Below are positions 27,002-37,060 of a stretch of DNA of 64,000 nt, piece after piece. Location: positions 2,263,092 to 2,327,091 of the forward strand of contig PTFA01000085.1 in the NCBI GenBank assembly GCA_003342895.1. Direction: 5' to 3'. Numbering within the stretch: position 1 is the stretch's first letter; every line of letters starts with the position of its first letter. Origin of the DNA: Casuarius casuarius (Eukaryota; Chordata; Aves; Casuariiformes; Casuariidae). Made by a program: the position numbers and the translations under genes. The notes below the pieces were generated by a model. The model was given only the letters and a program-made list of their open reading frames with translations, ran no database searches and was not told the origin of the DNA.

Positions 27002-27705
27002 ACTTCAATTACAATTATTTTAATGTTATATAGCTACTAAATTCAGACTAAAAAGTATAGCCCTTGAAAAAATGCTTAATTTTGAAATAGGATTGTTCTA
27101 CCATGTGTGTTTAAGCACATTTTATCTCTGCTCTAAAGGTGTAATATGAAAAGCTCCTGCAGATAAAGTGAACTGGCTATGTCATTAACTTGTAAACCTA
27201 ATCATTAATTGTGTATTGATAATATGTATAGACAAAAATATCCCAAACTCCCCCAAAACAACAAACTCAGTGGTTTTATTATTCCATGCAAACTTTTTTA
27301 CAACAATGTGTCTCAAATAAAAGTTACATAATGAAAAGTATTTGGAGTATTTTGTATGAAATATTCCATGTAGTTTTTATACAGTTAGCATTTCCAGCTA
27401 TTTCCGGTACATCTGATGTGGAAAGGGGTCCAGCTGAACTGCATCAGTAAAGCTTTGCTTAACTTCAGTGCCAAGTCACAGGGTTTTTGTTTTGTTTTGT
27501 TTTTTTGACTGGTTTTGCTTATTCCTAAACATGACTATTCTTCAGATTTCTCCTGAAATATCCCGTACTCCTGTAGTGATTACTTAGCCTAGAAATGAGA
27601 TCCAGGTATATTATTCAGATAACCTTAGGCTTCGTAAAGATAGTGAGACACAATCTCCAGTTTGTCAAAGAATTATCTAGTCACTTAAGTTGTTAACTCT
27701 GATTT

Positions 27706-27764
27706 ATACATATATATATATATATATGTATGTATATGTGTGTGTGTATATATATGTGTGTGTG
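27706..27764. repeat. (TA)n/(TG)n microsatellite
   Basis: A run of about 59 bases of alternating TA and TG dinucleotides, compound and likely length-polymorphic. Confidence 0.9.
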
Positions 27765-29878
27765 AAGGGTAAGATCTTATAACTTTTAAGTAATCTGAGG
27801 GACAAGTATAATGAACTAATACAGCAAATATTGTTTGCTCAGCCTCCTTCTACACTGAGGGATTNGACAAGTATTTGTTGGCAATTACATTTACAGCAGT
27901 TCTTGACTTAGAAATTAGTGCAGCTTGGCAGTAACTCAGATGACTGGTGTAAAAATTAGAGAAACTAAGGAGAGAATGGCTTGGTTTACTCAAGACAAAA
28001 GCAGCTTAATGGTTGCAAGACCCACATGGATACTCTAAGGAATACACAGGAAAGGTGCTTCAGCATGGGTAACAAGCCGCTTCTGAAATTCTTTCTTTTC
28101 ACATTTTCCTCTAGTAAACTGTGTTTAGCTGAAAGGATATGTAGTCTCTTTACCTTCATTAAGAGCAAGCTAGAGCTACATTCTTGTTCTCTAACACCTG
28201 TGTGTGTGTTTTTGTTTTTGTTGTTTTTCAGATTACTGCTTCAGGACTAAACTTTAACTTGCAGATCGTTGTGGTCTGAACTGGTTTTAGATGCTCAGCA
28301 GTCCTAAAAGCTGAGTCCTTAAATTCAATTCTCTCAGAAGTTAGTGGCATGCATCTGCACCAATAATGTCTTAAATGTATTTATATTCCTCACGTATCAA
28401 ATGGAAGTGGCAAGAATATTTACAGTGCTAAAAATGGTGATTTGTTAAAGTTCTTGATCTATTTTTTTGGTGCAGACACGGTATTATCATAAAAAATAGT
28501 GCTAGCACATTTGTAGATGAGAAGCAAATTATTGTAATGTGTAGAACCTATCCAGCTTTTATAACCTGGTGAATTGCCTTTTTCTAAATAATTCCTTTCC
28601 TTTTCCAACTTAGTTGACTAGTGTTTTTTAAGCTTCTTGAGCTATACCAAGGTCACTAATATCACATAAGATTTCAAAATAATCTATCTTTAGAAACAAC
28701 TCTAATCTGCAAGAGATGCATAAATGAGGTTTTTACAAGTTTCATTGCTTAATGTTGTTCTTGCTATCTAGAGGTTTGAAGAAAGGGCAGGGAATGCAAA
28801 ACATGATCATATGCTGAAGAGACAATTTCTCAGCGTTCTAGGATGTTGCAGTTTCTTACTCCTCTTTTTGTCCTCACTATCTTCAGCAGAGCACATCAGC
28901 ATTAAGCTTCTGGTATGATCAAATGTTGCATAAATTCCTATGAGCACAAGTTTGGTAAATAATTATTTTCTTTCAATCTGCAAAATAAAACTAAGTGAAG
29001 TGGGATGTACTCATGTTGCTCACCTGGGGAACTGGTACACATTGAATGGATTGTGAAGGCACTTGTAGCTTGTGAACTCTGCTACTGAACGCAGTGCACC
29101 ATCTTCAAAGTGAAGAAAAGTTGTAAACATGCAGTAAGTGTTGAGAATTTCACCCTATTTAGTCTTAACTTCCCGGAGCAGACAGTTTTGAGATGACCTC
29201 TTGCAACCGTGACTTTTCCTTTTTAAAAAATGATTGTCCATGACGCAGAGCTACCAATCCAAAAGCCTCATGCTAGGCAGTGCTCTCCAAGACTGAGTAG
29301 GTCAGGTGAACTTGTTCTTAAAATGTTTTCTGATTTCTCAGGGGAGCTTTACCATTGCGTACACTAACCTTTCCACCTTGCTTTAACACTTTAGCGGCAC
29401 AAAAGAGATTACACTGCTCTGAAGTTACCGTGTGACACACAAGGGCAGGCTCCAGAATTGCCCAGCCGGCACCTTTCCTAACTGCTACGTTCACCATTTG
29501 TGCTGTTTGCGGCACTGTTTCACGCACATAAATTCCTTGGGCTGGACCAGTTGGCAATGTGCTCATCTGTAAAGGGAAGCTGCCATCTTCACCCAATTAA
29601 GAACTTCCACTTCACTTGTGGTTGGGCTAATAACTTTTTTTTTGTTTAATAAGGGAAGTTGAATGTTTAATTATTTTTCAAGGCTCTTTTNTTCTTTTTT
29701 TACAGGCAGCATAACTAACTAGCTCTGGTATATATTCTTGATGAAGGATGGAGTTGTTTCAAGACGCTCAAGCAAGTTCTAGCCGTGGACTGCTTGTGTA
29801 ACGCTGCTGCGCGCTGCTTCCACACTTCTTCACCTGGCATGCGATGACTTTGTACAATTCACATTTATGCTCTGAACC

Positions 29879-29884
29879 AATAAA
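29879..29884 (+). terminator. Possible poly(A) signal of an unassigned plus-strand transcript
   Basis: AATAAA 173 bases after an acceptor-like site at 29705/29706. It could end an extended or alternative RAB8B transcript or a non-coding RNA. Confidence 0.25.
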
Positions 29885-30179
29885 ATAGAGGGGGAAAAGG
29901 CAACCGTGTGTATCTTAACTAGTGTTTGTAAGTAGTTTTCCAGCATAGCACCGATAAAAGCACTTGATGTTACGCCTAAACAGCTGTCTGTGCAAGGGCT
30001 GGGGCTGGGGCTGGGCTGTCCTTCAGGAATATTCCTGAAGTAATTGAGTTAACTCTTCCTTGACTCCCAAGCCTGGTTTAGCCAAGCTGCTCCATTATGC
30101 TTCAGGTACAGTATCCATGCCAAGAAAAAAAATACAACTGTACGTACAGCACGGGGGCTGTTTCTCTGTGCTCTCGGTT

Positions 30180-30490
30180 AGTCCCGCGCTTCTCTCGCAG
30201 CTGGGGCCATCCGGTAACCTGCCCTTCTGCGAGAGCCACCCCCCCCCCCCGGGCGTGCCCCGGTGTCCCCGCCGCCCTTCGTCCCCCCTGGGCCCTGGCA
30301 GCCGCTGCGGCTGTGAGGCGGCGTCGCGCCTCCCGCCGGCGGCAGCCCTTGGGGGAGCCGCGGACTTACCGCGCGGAGCCCGCGGTGCCGGGCAGCAGCC
30401 GCAGCGCCGGGGAGGGAGCTCGCGTCGGGCCGGGGCCGGGGCCGGGGCCGGGGCCGGGCGGGCGCCCCCGCTGGTCCTGAATGGGACCAG
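30180..30490. promoter_or_regulatory. CpG-rich block, candidate promoter (APH1B side and/or divergent)
   Basis: About 300 bases of very GC- and CpG-rich DNA in an AT-rich region, about 0.9 kb upstream of the first recognised APH-1 exon. The position suits an APH1B promoter. On the minus strand a strong donor GCG|GTAAGT sits at 30370/30369, so a divergent transcript could start here. I did not find the conserved APH-1 first coding exon within it. Promoter function is inferred from composition only. Confidence 0.55.
30428..30458 (+). repeat. (GGGGCC)n hexanucleotide tract
   Basis: About five tandem GGGGCC units within the CpG-rich block. On the plus strand it is a clear G-quadruplex-forming pattern (runs of four G spaced by two bases). 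Confidence 0.85.
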
Positions 30491-30525
30491 GCGGGTGGCG
30501 GGACTAGGGGAAACCCTGCGCTAAC

Positions 30526-30884
30526 GGTCCCTCCTCGCGCCAACGGTCCTTCCTCACACCGTGGTCCCTCCTCGCGCCATGGTCTCTCCTCACAGTGTGG
30601 TGTCCTCATGCCATGGTCTCTCCTCACCCTGTGGTCTCTCTTCACACCATGGTCCTTCCTCATGCCACGGTCCTTCCTCGCACCGTGGTCTTTTCTCGCG
30701 CAATGGTCCCTCCTCATGCCATGGTCCTTTTTCACACCGTGGCCCTTCCTCATGCCACGGTCCCTCCTCACACCGTGGTCTCTCCTCACACCACGGTCCC
30801 TCCTCGCACCGTGGACGTTCTGCACACTGTGGTCCCTCCTCGCGCNGTGGTCCTTCCTCACACCATGGTCCCTCCTCACGGGCT
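30526..30884. repeat. 18-bp minisatellite, about 20 copies
   Basis: Degenerate tandem array with consensus close to GGTCCYTCCTCACACCRT. Most units are 18 bp, with an occasional 15- or 19-bp unit. Because the unit is a multiple of three, several long frames stay open on both strands (for example a minus-strand RRDHG/RKDHG hexapeptide pattern). These are repeat artefacts, not evidence for a protein. It directly abuts the CpG-rich block. Confidence 0.93.
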
Positions 30885-31360
30885 TGGCCTGGTTCTGCCT
30901 CTAACGTTCAAACATGCCCTCGTTTTTTTCATACATGTTTTTAAATCTGTTTCATGTTGCTGCTGTTTCATTTTCGGTACCTGGCAGGTATTCCCAAGAA
31001 GCTCGGGTACAGCAGGAAGCAGATGTTTCTAGAGGCTGGTCCTGCTCCTCTGTGATCAGGCTGATCTGTCCTCTTTCTGCAGTAGTTCAGTTTCCATGGG
31101 TAAGCAGGCTTCTTTAACTGATTTGTAACCACCCTGTCCACATCAGAAGTGAAATTGCTAGTCAAATTATTCTTAAAATTAAAAAGCAGTTTCTTTTCAT
31201 GGGAAAAGCACTCTTCTTTATAATGTATTTTTGTTGTGGCATCTACTCTCCTACTCTCTAACCAATGTATTTGCCTCATGGAGATCTTTATTAGAAATTT
31301 AAGATGCTAGTGGGAAATACAATGGGAATAACAGTTGCTTTTTTTCTTCTTTGATTCTAG

Positions 31361-31530
31361 GTCCTTCTGCTGCCTGCTCTCCTGCTGCTTTCTTCCCTTG
31401 TGTGGCTTGTTGCTGTGCAAGTTGGGGGTAGCCATAATGCATCAGTACAGAAAAACGTGCTCATCTCTGGAGTGGTGTTTTCTCTTCTGCTCCAGGAACT
31501 ATCCCAATTTGCCTACTACAGACTTTTAAA
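31361..31530 (+). CDS. APH1B: APH1B-like exon 2 (TM2-TM3)
   Basis: Acceptor ttgattctag, donor gtaagt. Starting in phase 0, the exon reads 56 full codons plus two bases of a Lys codon. It begins VLLLPALLLLSSLVW, in register with FFWLVSLLLASVVW of APH-1. It ends QELSQFAYYRLL(K), matching QEVFRFAYYKLLK. Two hydrophobic segments flank a short loop with an N-A-S sequon. No stop or frameshift is present. Many loop and TM2 positions differ from human. Confidence 0.85.
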
Positions 31531-33011
31531 GTAAGTCATATGGTATCTTCCATTTGCTGGAGATTCCTTAAATATGTAGTCATACTGGACAGATAGATAA
31601 AGGTATTCAAGATCAGCAGTTCTCTTATGGCAACNTACTTTCTTAAGAGCTGGGTTTAATAATAGAAAATACAATGGTTGCAGCCTTAAGGCAACTAATA
31701 AAACTTCCAAACTGTAATTTTAAAATTTGAATCTATGATGCAAATTGGAGATCAATTACAACCAGTAGGGTTAACAAAAGGATCAATTCATGAACTTATA
31801 TCTTCCATAATAAAGGCCACCTCTGGGAAAGAAAGACAAGTTAGAACTAAATAGCTTGGATTTCATTTATTACGGCTTTTCATTAAAAATTAGTTTTAGT
31901 TTGAGAAAACTAAATTTCAATGATATATTTTGATGTTTTCATGATTTATTGTTATTACTGCTTGCCAATTTTCTTNACTATATGACATTGTAGCTTTTTC
32001 TAGAAAGATTAAACTGATTAAATGCCAATAAACTTTCCAAAGTGCATTTTACTTAAGGATATAGAATCAGATATTTACTTTGACCTTTTATAATGTTTTN
32101 CCCCTTTATTTAAATTCTGTCTAAATGAGAACACGAAGTTGACAGAACCTGGTAAGTTGCTGAGAAGTGGGTTGCAGTATCATATGGTAGCCTCTTATAT
32201 CATGATAAATTATCTTGTGACAGCTGTATAAAATGTCAGATGAGCAAATAGNGTTGAGTGCAAAAGCAACAGCTTACGTCACTGACCTGAGACTGCATGC
32301 ACAGTTTAGGCATATAGCGCTCTGTAGCGCTCTGTGATACTTACTTTATCATGTAATTACCACTTAATGCAAGTTAAATATTATACTCTTCATGATTTCT
32401 GGATTCAAATAGCAAATATCTTTTATGATTTTTGTCTGTTTCATAGTGTATAATCTTTTTTTAATTTTCTCCTAGCTTGTGCCCTTNTTGTACTTTTTTG
32501 GTAACTTGAACTTTCTTTTAACTTCATATTTTTGAGTGCCTAGTGCTTAGAGATCTTGATCTGTGAGTAGAATATTTTGTATTTTATACATCCCTTTAGG
32601 AAGGCATTGGTGAAGCCAAGGCATTATTAATTTTCTCTGTACAATAACATTCTATTCCAATTCAGTTTCAACATGAAAAGTTTTTCATAAAAATATGAAA
32701 TCAAGATTATCTAGTGTTCACTATAAAGAAACCAGTTTCCTGCAAAGGTGGAATATGGAGATGGAAGAGGAGATTCTTCAGTTTTTAATCTTTTGACTTT
32801 GAGTATTAGATTTCTGCTGCCCTATGGAAAGATTTCAAGCACTAGTTACTGAGGTTAGTCCATTTGGGGGGTTGTTTCCGCTTTCTAGCATCGGGCCTGG
32901 GTTTTGGGAGCATGAGTGGAGTGTTTTCTCTTGTGAATATGCTGGCTGGCTCTCTGGGGCCAGGCACGGCGGGTATTTATGGGGATTCTCCGCAGCACCT
33001 CCTGTCTTCTG
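31361..33011 (+). CDS. APH1B: APH1B-like gamma-secretase subunit locus (two exons recognised; possibly degenerate)
   Basis: Two exons, 31361-31530 and 32889-33011, encode segments that align with exons 2 and 4 of vertebrate APH-1, the multipass scaffold subunit of gamma-secretase (with presenilin, nicastrin and PEN-2). Both are open, with AG acceptors at the expected family boundaries. Exon 4 keeps the TM4 GxxxGxxxG helix-packing motif. Position and strand match human APH1B between RAB8B and CA12. I could not find exon 1 (start and TM1), the short exon 3, or exons 5 and 6. Exons 5-6 carry the two transmembrane histidines (171 and 197 in human APH1A numbering) known to matter for assembly. Exon 2 is strongly diverged. 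Either the gene is decaying or its other exons are too divergent to see by eye. Confidence 0.75.
31531..32888 (+). other. APH1B: APH1B-like intron; family exon 3 not found
   Basis: About 1.36 kb between the two recognised exons. In the family a ~75-nt exon ending in a split Tyr-Val codon should lie here. Candidate donors near 31539 and 32182 are not preceded by an open frame resembling MRLLAY. Confidence 0.6.
32889..33011 (+). CDS. APH1B: APH1B-like exon 4 (TM4 and following loop)
   Basis: Acceptor ctttctag; donor gtacat, a weak site. It encodes SGLGFGSMSGVFSLVNMLAG and then SLGPGTAGIYGDSPQHLLSS, a close match to the APH-1 TM4 region. The GxxxGxxxG motif is intact. The usual His of the GIHGDSP loop is Tyr (TAT). 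It starts with the last two bases of a split codon and ends with one base of the next, as expected for the family. Confidence 0.87.
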
Positions 33012-36000
33012 GTACATGATCTGTGTGTGGCTACATGAAACTTGTGTGAGGTTGCATCAGTCAGCGGAGACTTTGTTTATTCCATCATCTTCTTAGAGAG
33101 CCCCTAGCACATTTCCTGGAACAATAGATAGTCCATGGAAGACTTTATGTNTATATATATATGTATAATATTTTAATCGTATAAGCTATTAGAAGGGTGA
33201 TGATTGCACACTGATGTATTTTTATGGGTTTAAATATAGATTTCAGAAAATCTATCTCTAGGATTCTTATTAAAATTTTATGCCAACTTTATTCAAGTCA
33301 AGATGAATTTCGTTCAAACCTGAGTTTTCATGTGAAAGCTTATGCTACTTTTGCCTCAAGGCATGCGGGGTTCTAAAATTTAACTGTGAGTGAATTAACT
33401 GCAAGTGAATCCCTGATTACTAGGCATTAAGTGGTAGAAAGTATCTTTTATCCTTTTATTTTCAGGGAGGGGTTTAATGTAGCTCTCTGTAATTATATAA
33501 CTAATTTAGTGGGTAAGCATTAGTTTGTCAAAAGTTTAGTGCAAGTCAAAGAAAAATTAGGATGACATCTTCTTAAAAAGGCATATTTGTGCATGTATTC
33601 TCTTGTAACTATTTACATGCCTTTTCCATCAGGGTATTCATATACATTTTTAGAATCCAAAAATACTCTAACATAAATTAGAGCTTTTTACCATCTGTGT
33701 TTTCCTTATTTTACTGCTTTTGTGACCAGAAACATTTGCTCTTTTAGTCCCATGACTGTCTAATTAGAGTGCATCTTTAGCTGACATTCGGCTAAGAAAA
33801 AGACATCATTTTGAATGAGAGTCTGTAGACTTACCCCACGTTTGTCTCCGTGATATCTAAAGCAACTGACATTGTTATGTTATAAATAATATCCGTAGGT
33901 ATATACATTTTTTGTAAAAACTATTAGTGAGCTCTGCTGGTGTTCTTGACAGACAGATGAGAGGGCTGTTGTTACCGTGTGTCAGCCAAAGACCGTTCTT
34001 GCAGACGGCACTTTCACCCTGAACTGAAATCAGGTTGAAAAGAGGAAGGGCAGTCTGTTGAAACGTGTGTCTGTTTCTGTGCTTTGCTAAAGCTAAAATA
34101 GGTATCTGTGTGGTGAGCTGATTCGTAGAAATAGAGAAATGATTCGTTCTGNACCAGCTGCATACATTATGGTGGATAAAATTAAGTAGCTTAACCCAGT
34201 GTAGTACTAACCAAAAGATTTTATGCAAAAGTTCTTGGAATATGATCCATGCCTGTAGCAGCTTGGTAGTAGCTGACTCTTCTGTGCTTTCCCTGCGTAT
34301 GCGGGCAACAGCTGAGGATTGCGGCAGTACAGGACAGTGCCAATGCTCCTGCCTGTTGCTTTTCTTAATGGCTTTTGACGCGGTCACAATACACAGTTTG
34401 TCTTATTTATCTTTCTTTTTGTTAGAAATAGTTAGTATTCCTTGCCCTGTTATAGAATAATCTATTACCCTTGGAAGTATGAATAAGGGAGAAGCTGAAC
34501 AGAGCTGCAAGAACACTGTAATGTTCCTCACAAGGTTCACTCTCTCAGTATATAAAAATAGATAGTTCTCTGATGCTGTAATTTTAACCTGTCCCACTTT
34601 TAATGGGTTTTTTTTAGTTGCTAGAGACTTAATTTTGCTTGCAAAGCAAGAAACCGTTCTTTGCTTTCTGTGTGTATTTAATAAATGCAAAGAACAAGGC
34701 AGAAAACATGAGTGAAAAATTCCTGAAGGTTATAAAATCTCCACTGCACAGCCTCCTTCACTCTTTCTCTCTTTGTACAGCAATTTCCAAAGGAAAAAAC
34801 CCTCTTTGATAGTACTCCAGAGGGCATATGACTTTGAGAAAAAAAACAATTCAGACACCTCATGTGACTAAGTTTTAAGTTTCTTTCAGTACATTTGTTT
34901 AAGAAAAACACAGAGAAAGAATATAAAGAGTAGCAGACACTCTTTTTTGTCTGTAGTTTGCTTGTGGATGAGTTTTTTGAAGACTTTATAAAAAGTACAC
35001 AATGTTTACAGAATCTGTAAAGTTTGGCTCTATGAAAACAGCATAGAAATTTTTTCTGCTAGCAGCTTTTAAGCAGTCTGCTGGAAATGTGAATGGGTGA
35101 ACATGAACACATAGGGTCATGGTGCCTATGCAAAAATGATGTGTTATTAGTTGAAAAGAGGGGCCACTGCTTTACTTGATTATATCAGTGATAAGTTAGA
35201 TGCATCCAAAGTTACCCAGTTTTTATTAATACATTTTGACTCCTATATATGTTAACACTACTTGCCAGATAACTACATAATTAGCTGTTGTTGCCACAGC
35301 TTAAAAAGCATTTGGCTTTCCTAGGAAGACATTTGAGTCAGTAGTATGTACAGTGACTATTAAATTTATATTGCATATCCTCCCAAAACATTATAAAGTA
35401 CTAAAAACTACGAATACATAGTTTTGTAGAAAAATAACCCTTGAGTTAATACTTGGCTTTCAATTCCTTTTTCCGTAATAAGCGTTCCAGAATTCATGTT
35501 TATTTTTACATTTCCTTTTGCTATTGTTTCCAAATTTGAATGCCTGGTATTGTGAGGAAGTAAAAGAAGTAACAACCTTCCTGACTTCATTTTCTGATTG
35601 TGGGTCACTAGATGGTGCCATTTGACTTCCTTGGAATTACAAACAGTTTGTCTTGCATGTTATTTTTAATAGAAGTTGTTAATTATGTTTTAAAAGGAAA
35701 CAAAAGAATCAGACTTTGGGGGTTCTTTTTGGGGGACCCTCACTTTTTTCCGAGATTCTGCAGTATACATATTTTGTTCAAAGAAAAAGAGTGTATTAAT
35801 GAAAATATGCAAAATTTCCAAGTTCTGTTCTTTTAAACTGTCATAAGCTTTTAGTTCACGCTAGCTTACATGTATTTTACTGAATTTGATAATGAGACCT
35901 AATTTGATAAAAATGTAGAAATTTTATGCAGAATTATTTGAGGGTGTTTTTCCTTTTTTTCCCTGAGATCTAGATAAGCATCCTCAGCTAAAGTGAATTA

Positions 36001-36635
36001 TAATACGAATTACTTCAGTTGAGTTATAGCAGTTTNCATCCACTGATAATTGCTCTATAGCTCTCTTTGACTGTACGAACAAGTGTAAAGAACAGGGTTA
36101 ACCGTGGCTTATTTATGTATCCAGCTCTAGTCATAGGGTACCACAGAAACGATTTTGCGCAATATAATGCAAAGGCTAAAAGTTGACCAGGAAACTTTTG
36201 CTTCATAGTTTCACATTAAAAAGCTATGTGGTAATCTAGTCTGTTGTTACAGCTCGTGCTGATTAAGAAGTGGGTATAAGTTGTGGGTATTATTTTCAAG
36301 TTTAACTAATTACTTTTCTGTTTATTTGGTCGGAAATAGGAAAGGTTGCAAAATCAATTTTGCAAAATGGTTTTGACACCTTTTTTAATAGCTCAAGCAG
36401 AGAGAATGGCACAACGGAACTTAGCATTTACATGAATGCTTTTCATTAATAAAATTGCTTACTTTGAATAATGTAAGGCAGCCTACTATTCAGCTGTTGA
36501 TTTGCTGTCCAACAGTCATCTTTGAGGAAGAGACAATATCATGAAACTGTAGCTGTCACATCGTGGTGGAAAGTTTTTCTTTTTATATGGGTGGCCAAGG
36601 TGAAATGAGTTAGGTTAATAATAGAAAAACTTTAT
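33012..36635. other. AT-rich non-coding sequence after APH1B exon 4
   Basis: About 3.6 kb where APH-1 exons 5 and 6 would be expected. I found no frame with the LLHxFWG or WAFxAAGGSxRS signatures. A short TA run at 33152-33165 is the only repeat noted. Confidence 0.6.
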
Positions 36636-36639
36636 AGGT

Positions 36640-36712
36640 TTCGGAAAAGGTAGTAAGTAAATAAGTTGTCCAAAGCTATGCAGTAAGGGAGTTACAGCTG
36701 TCGGTTATAAGG
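36640..36712 (+). mobile_element. Possible MIR/CORE-SINE remnant
   Basis: The stretch taagttgtccaaagctatgc followed by agtaagggagttacag resembles the tRNA-SINE core (taagtaacttgcccaaggtcacacagctag). Short and diverged. Confidence 0.3.
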
Positions 36713-36779
36713 TGAGCAGGCCTTGAGCCTCCGGGAAGGTCGAGAAAGGCTTTTAATGTAATTAAACAATCTAAAACTG

Positions 36780-37060
36780 GCACCGCCAAAATATATAACT
36801 GGTTAGGTGAGCGCCTTGCTTCCCCGAGGCTTTCAAGGCACCATCGCTTTGTTACTTCTGGTTTATCTGGAGAGCCCAGCACATAACATGTTCCTGCCGA
36901 AGAAGCGGACACTGGAGCACGCCGGGCCGTGGCGGNGCCAGCCCGCGCCGCTCCCGCCAGCGGTGCCGCCCCGCGAGCCGTCCGCGCCCCGCCGTCCCCG
37001 CNGCGTCCCTGGAGCCCGACAGGTGAAGGCGGCGGGAGGTCTTGTGTGCGCGTCACAAGG
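36780..37060 (+). promoter_or_regulatory. GC/CpG-rich block with TATA-like box and splice donor
   Basis: A CpG-rich stretch (about 36880-37050) follows a TATA-like aaaatatataac at 36787-36798 and ends with a donor-like cag|gtgaag at 37022/37023. This is the layout of a small promoter plus first exon, but the frames through it (Pro/Arg-rich, with two undetermined bases) match nothing I know. An unannotated non-coding RNA start is one reading. Confidence 0.3.

Larger units (their letters stand above)
23186..27340 (+). other. RAB8B: RAB8B 3' untranslated region (extent inferred)
   Basis: AT-rich sequence after the RAB8B stop with no competing gene. AATAAA signals at 23911, 26888, 26996 and 27316 suggest alternative polyadenylation. 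Vertebrate RAB8B transcripts have long 3' UTRs, so an end near 26.9-27.3 kb is plausible. It contains an exact-phase 33-bp tandem duplication at 26062-26127. Confidence 0.6.
27341..30179. other. RAB8B-APH1B intergenic interval
   Basis: About 2.8 kb without an assigned gene. On the plus strand a good acceptor (T-rich tract then acag at 29705) is followed 170 bases later by AATAAA at 29879-29884, the shape of a terminal exon. On the minus strand 29318-29596 is an open 92-codon frame with an internal acceptor-like ctttacag. Neither resembles a known protein to me. A G/C-rich gctgggg triplication occurs at about 29997-30018. Confidence 0.5.

Noticed and set aside
29318..29596. Minus-strand 92-codon frame that reads rather protein-like
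   Set aside because: No recognised family and no paired exon; kept only as part of a possible non-coding transcript.
30178..30944. Long overlapping frames on both strands over the repeat array
   Set aside because: The 18-bp unit length keeps frames open without selection. The hexapeptide text is repetitive and no start, splice or homology supports it.
32230..32330. AYV-containing frame between the APH-1 exons, considered as exon 3
   Set aside because: No donor after AYV, and the upstream residues do not match MRLLAYV.
35612..35836. 74-codon frame with a WGFF-D pattern where APH-1 exon 5 might lie
   Set aside because: It lacks the essential LLH before the Trp-Gly and the acceptor, and the rest shows no resemblance.
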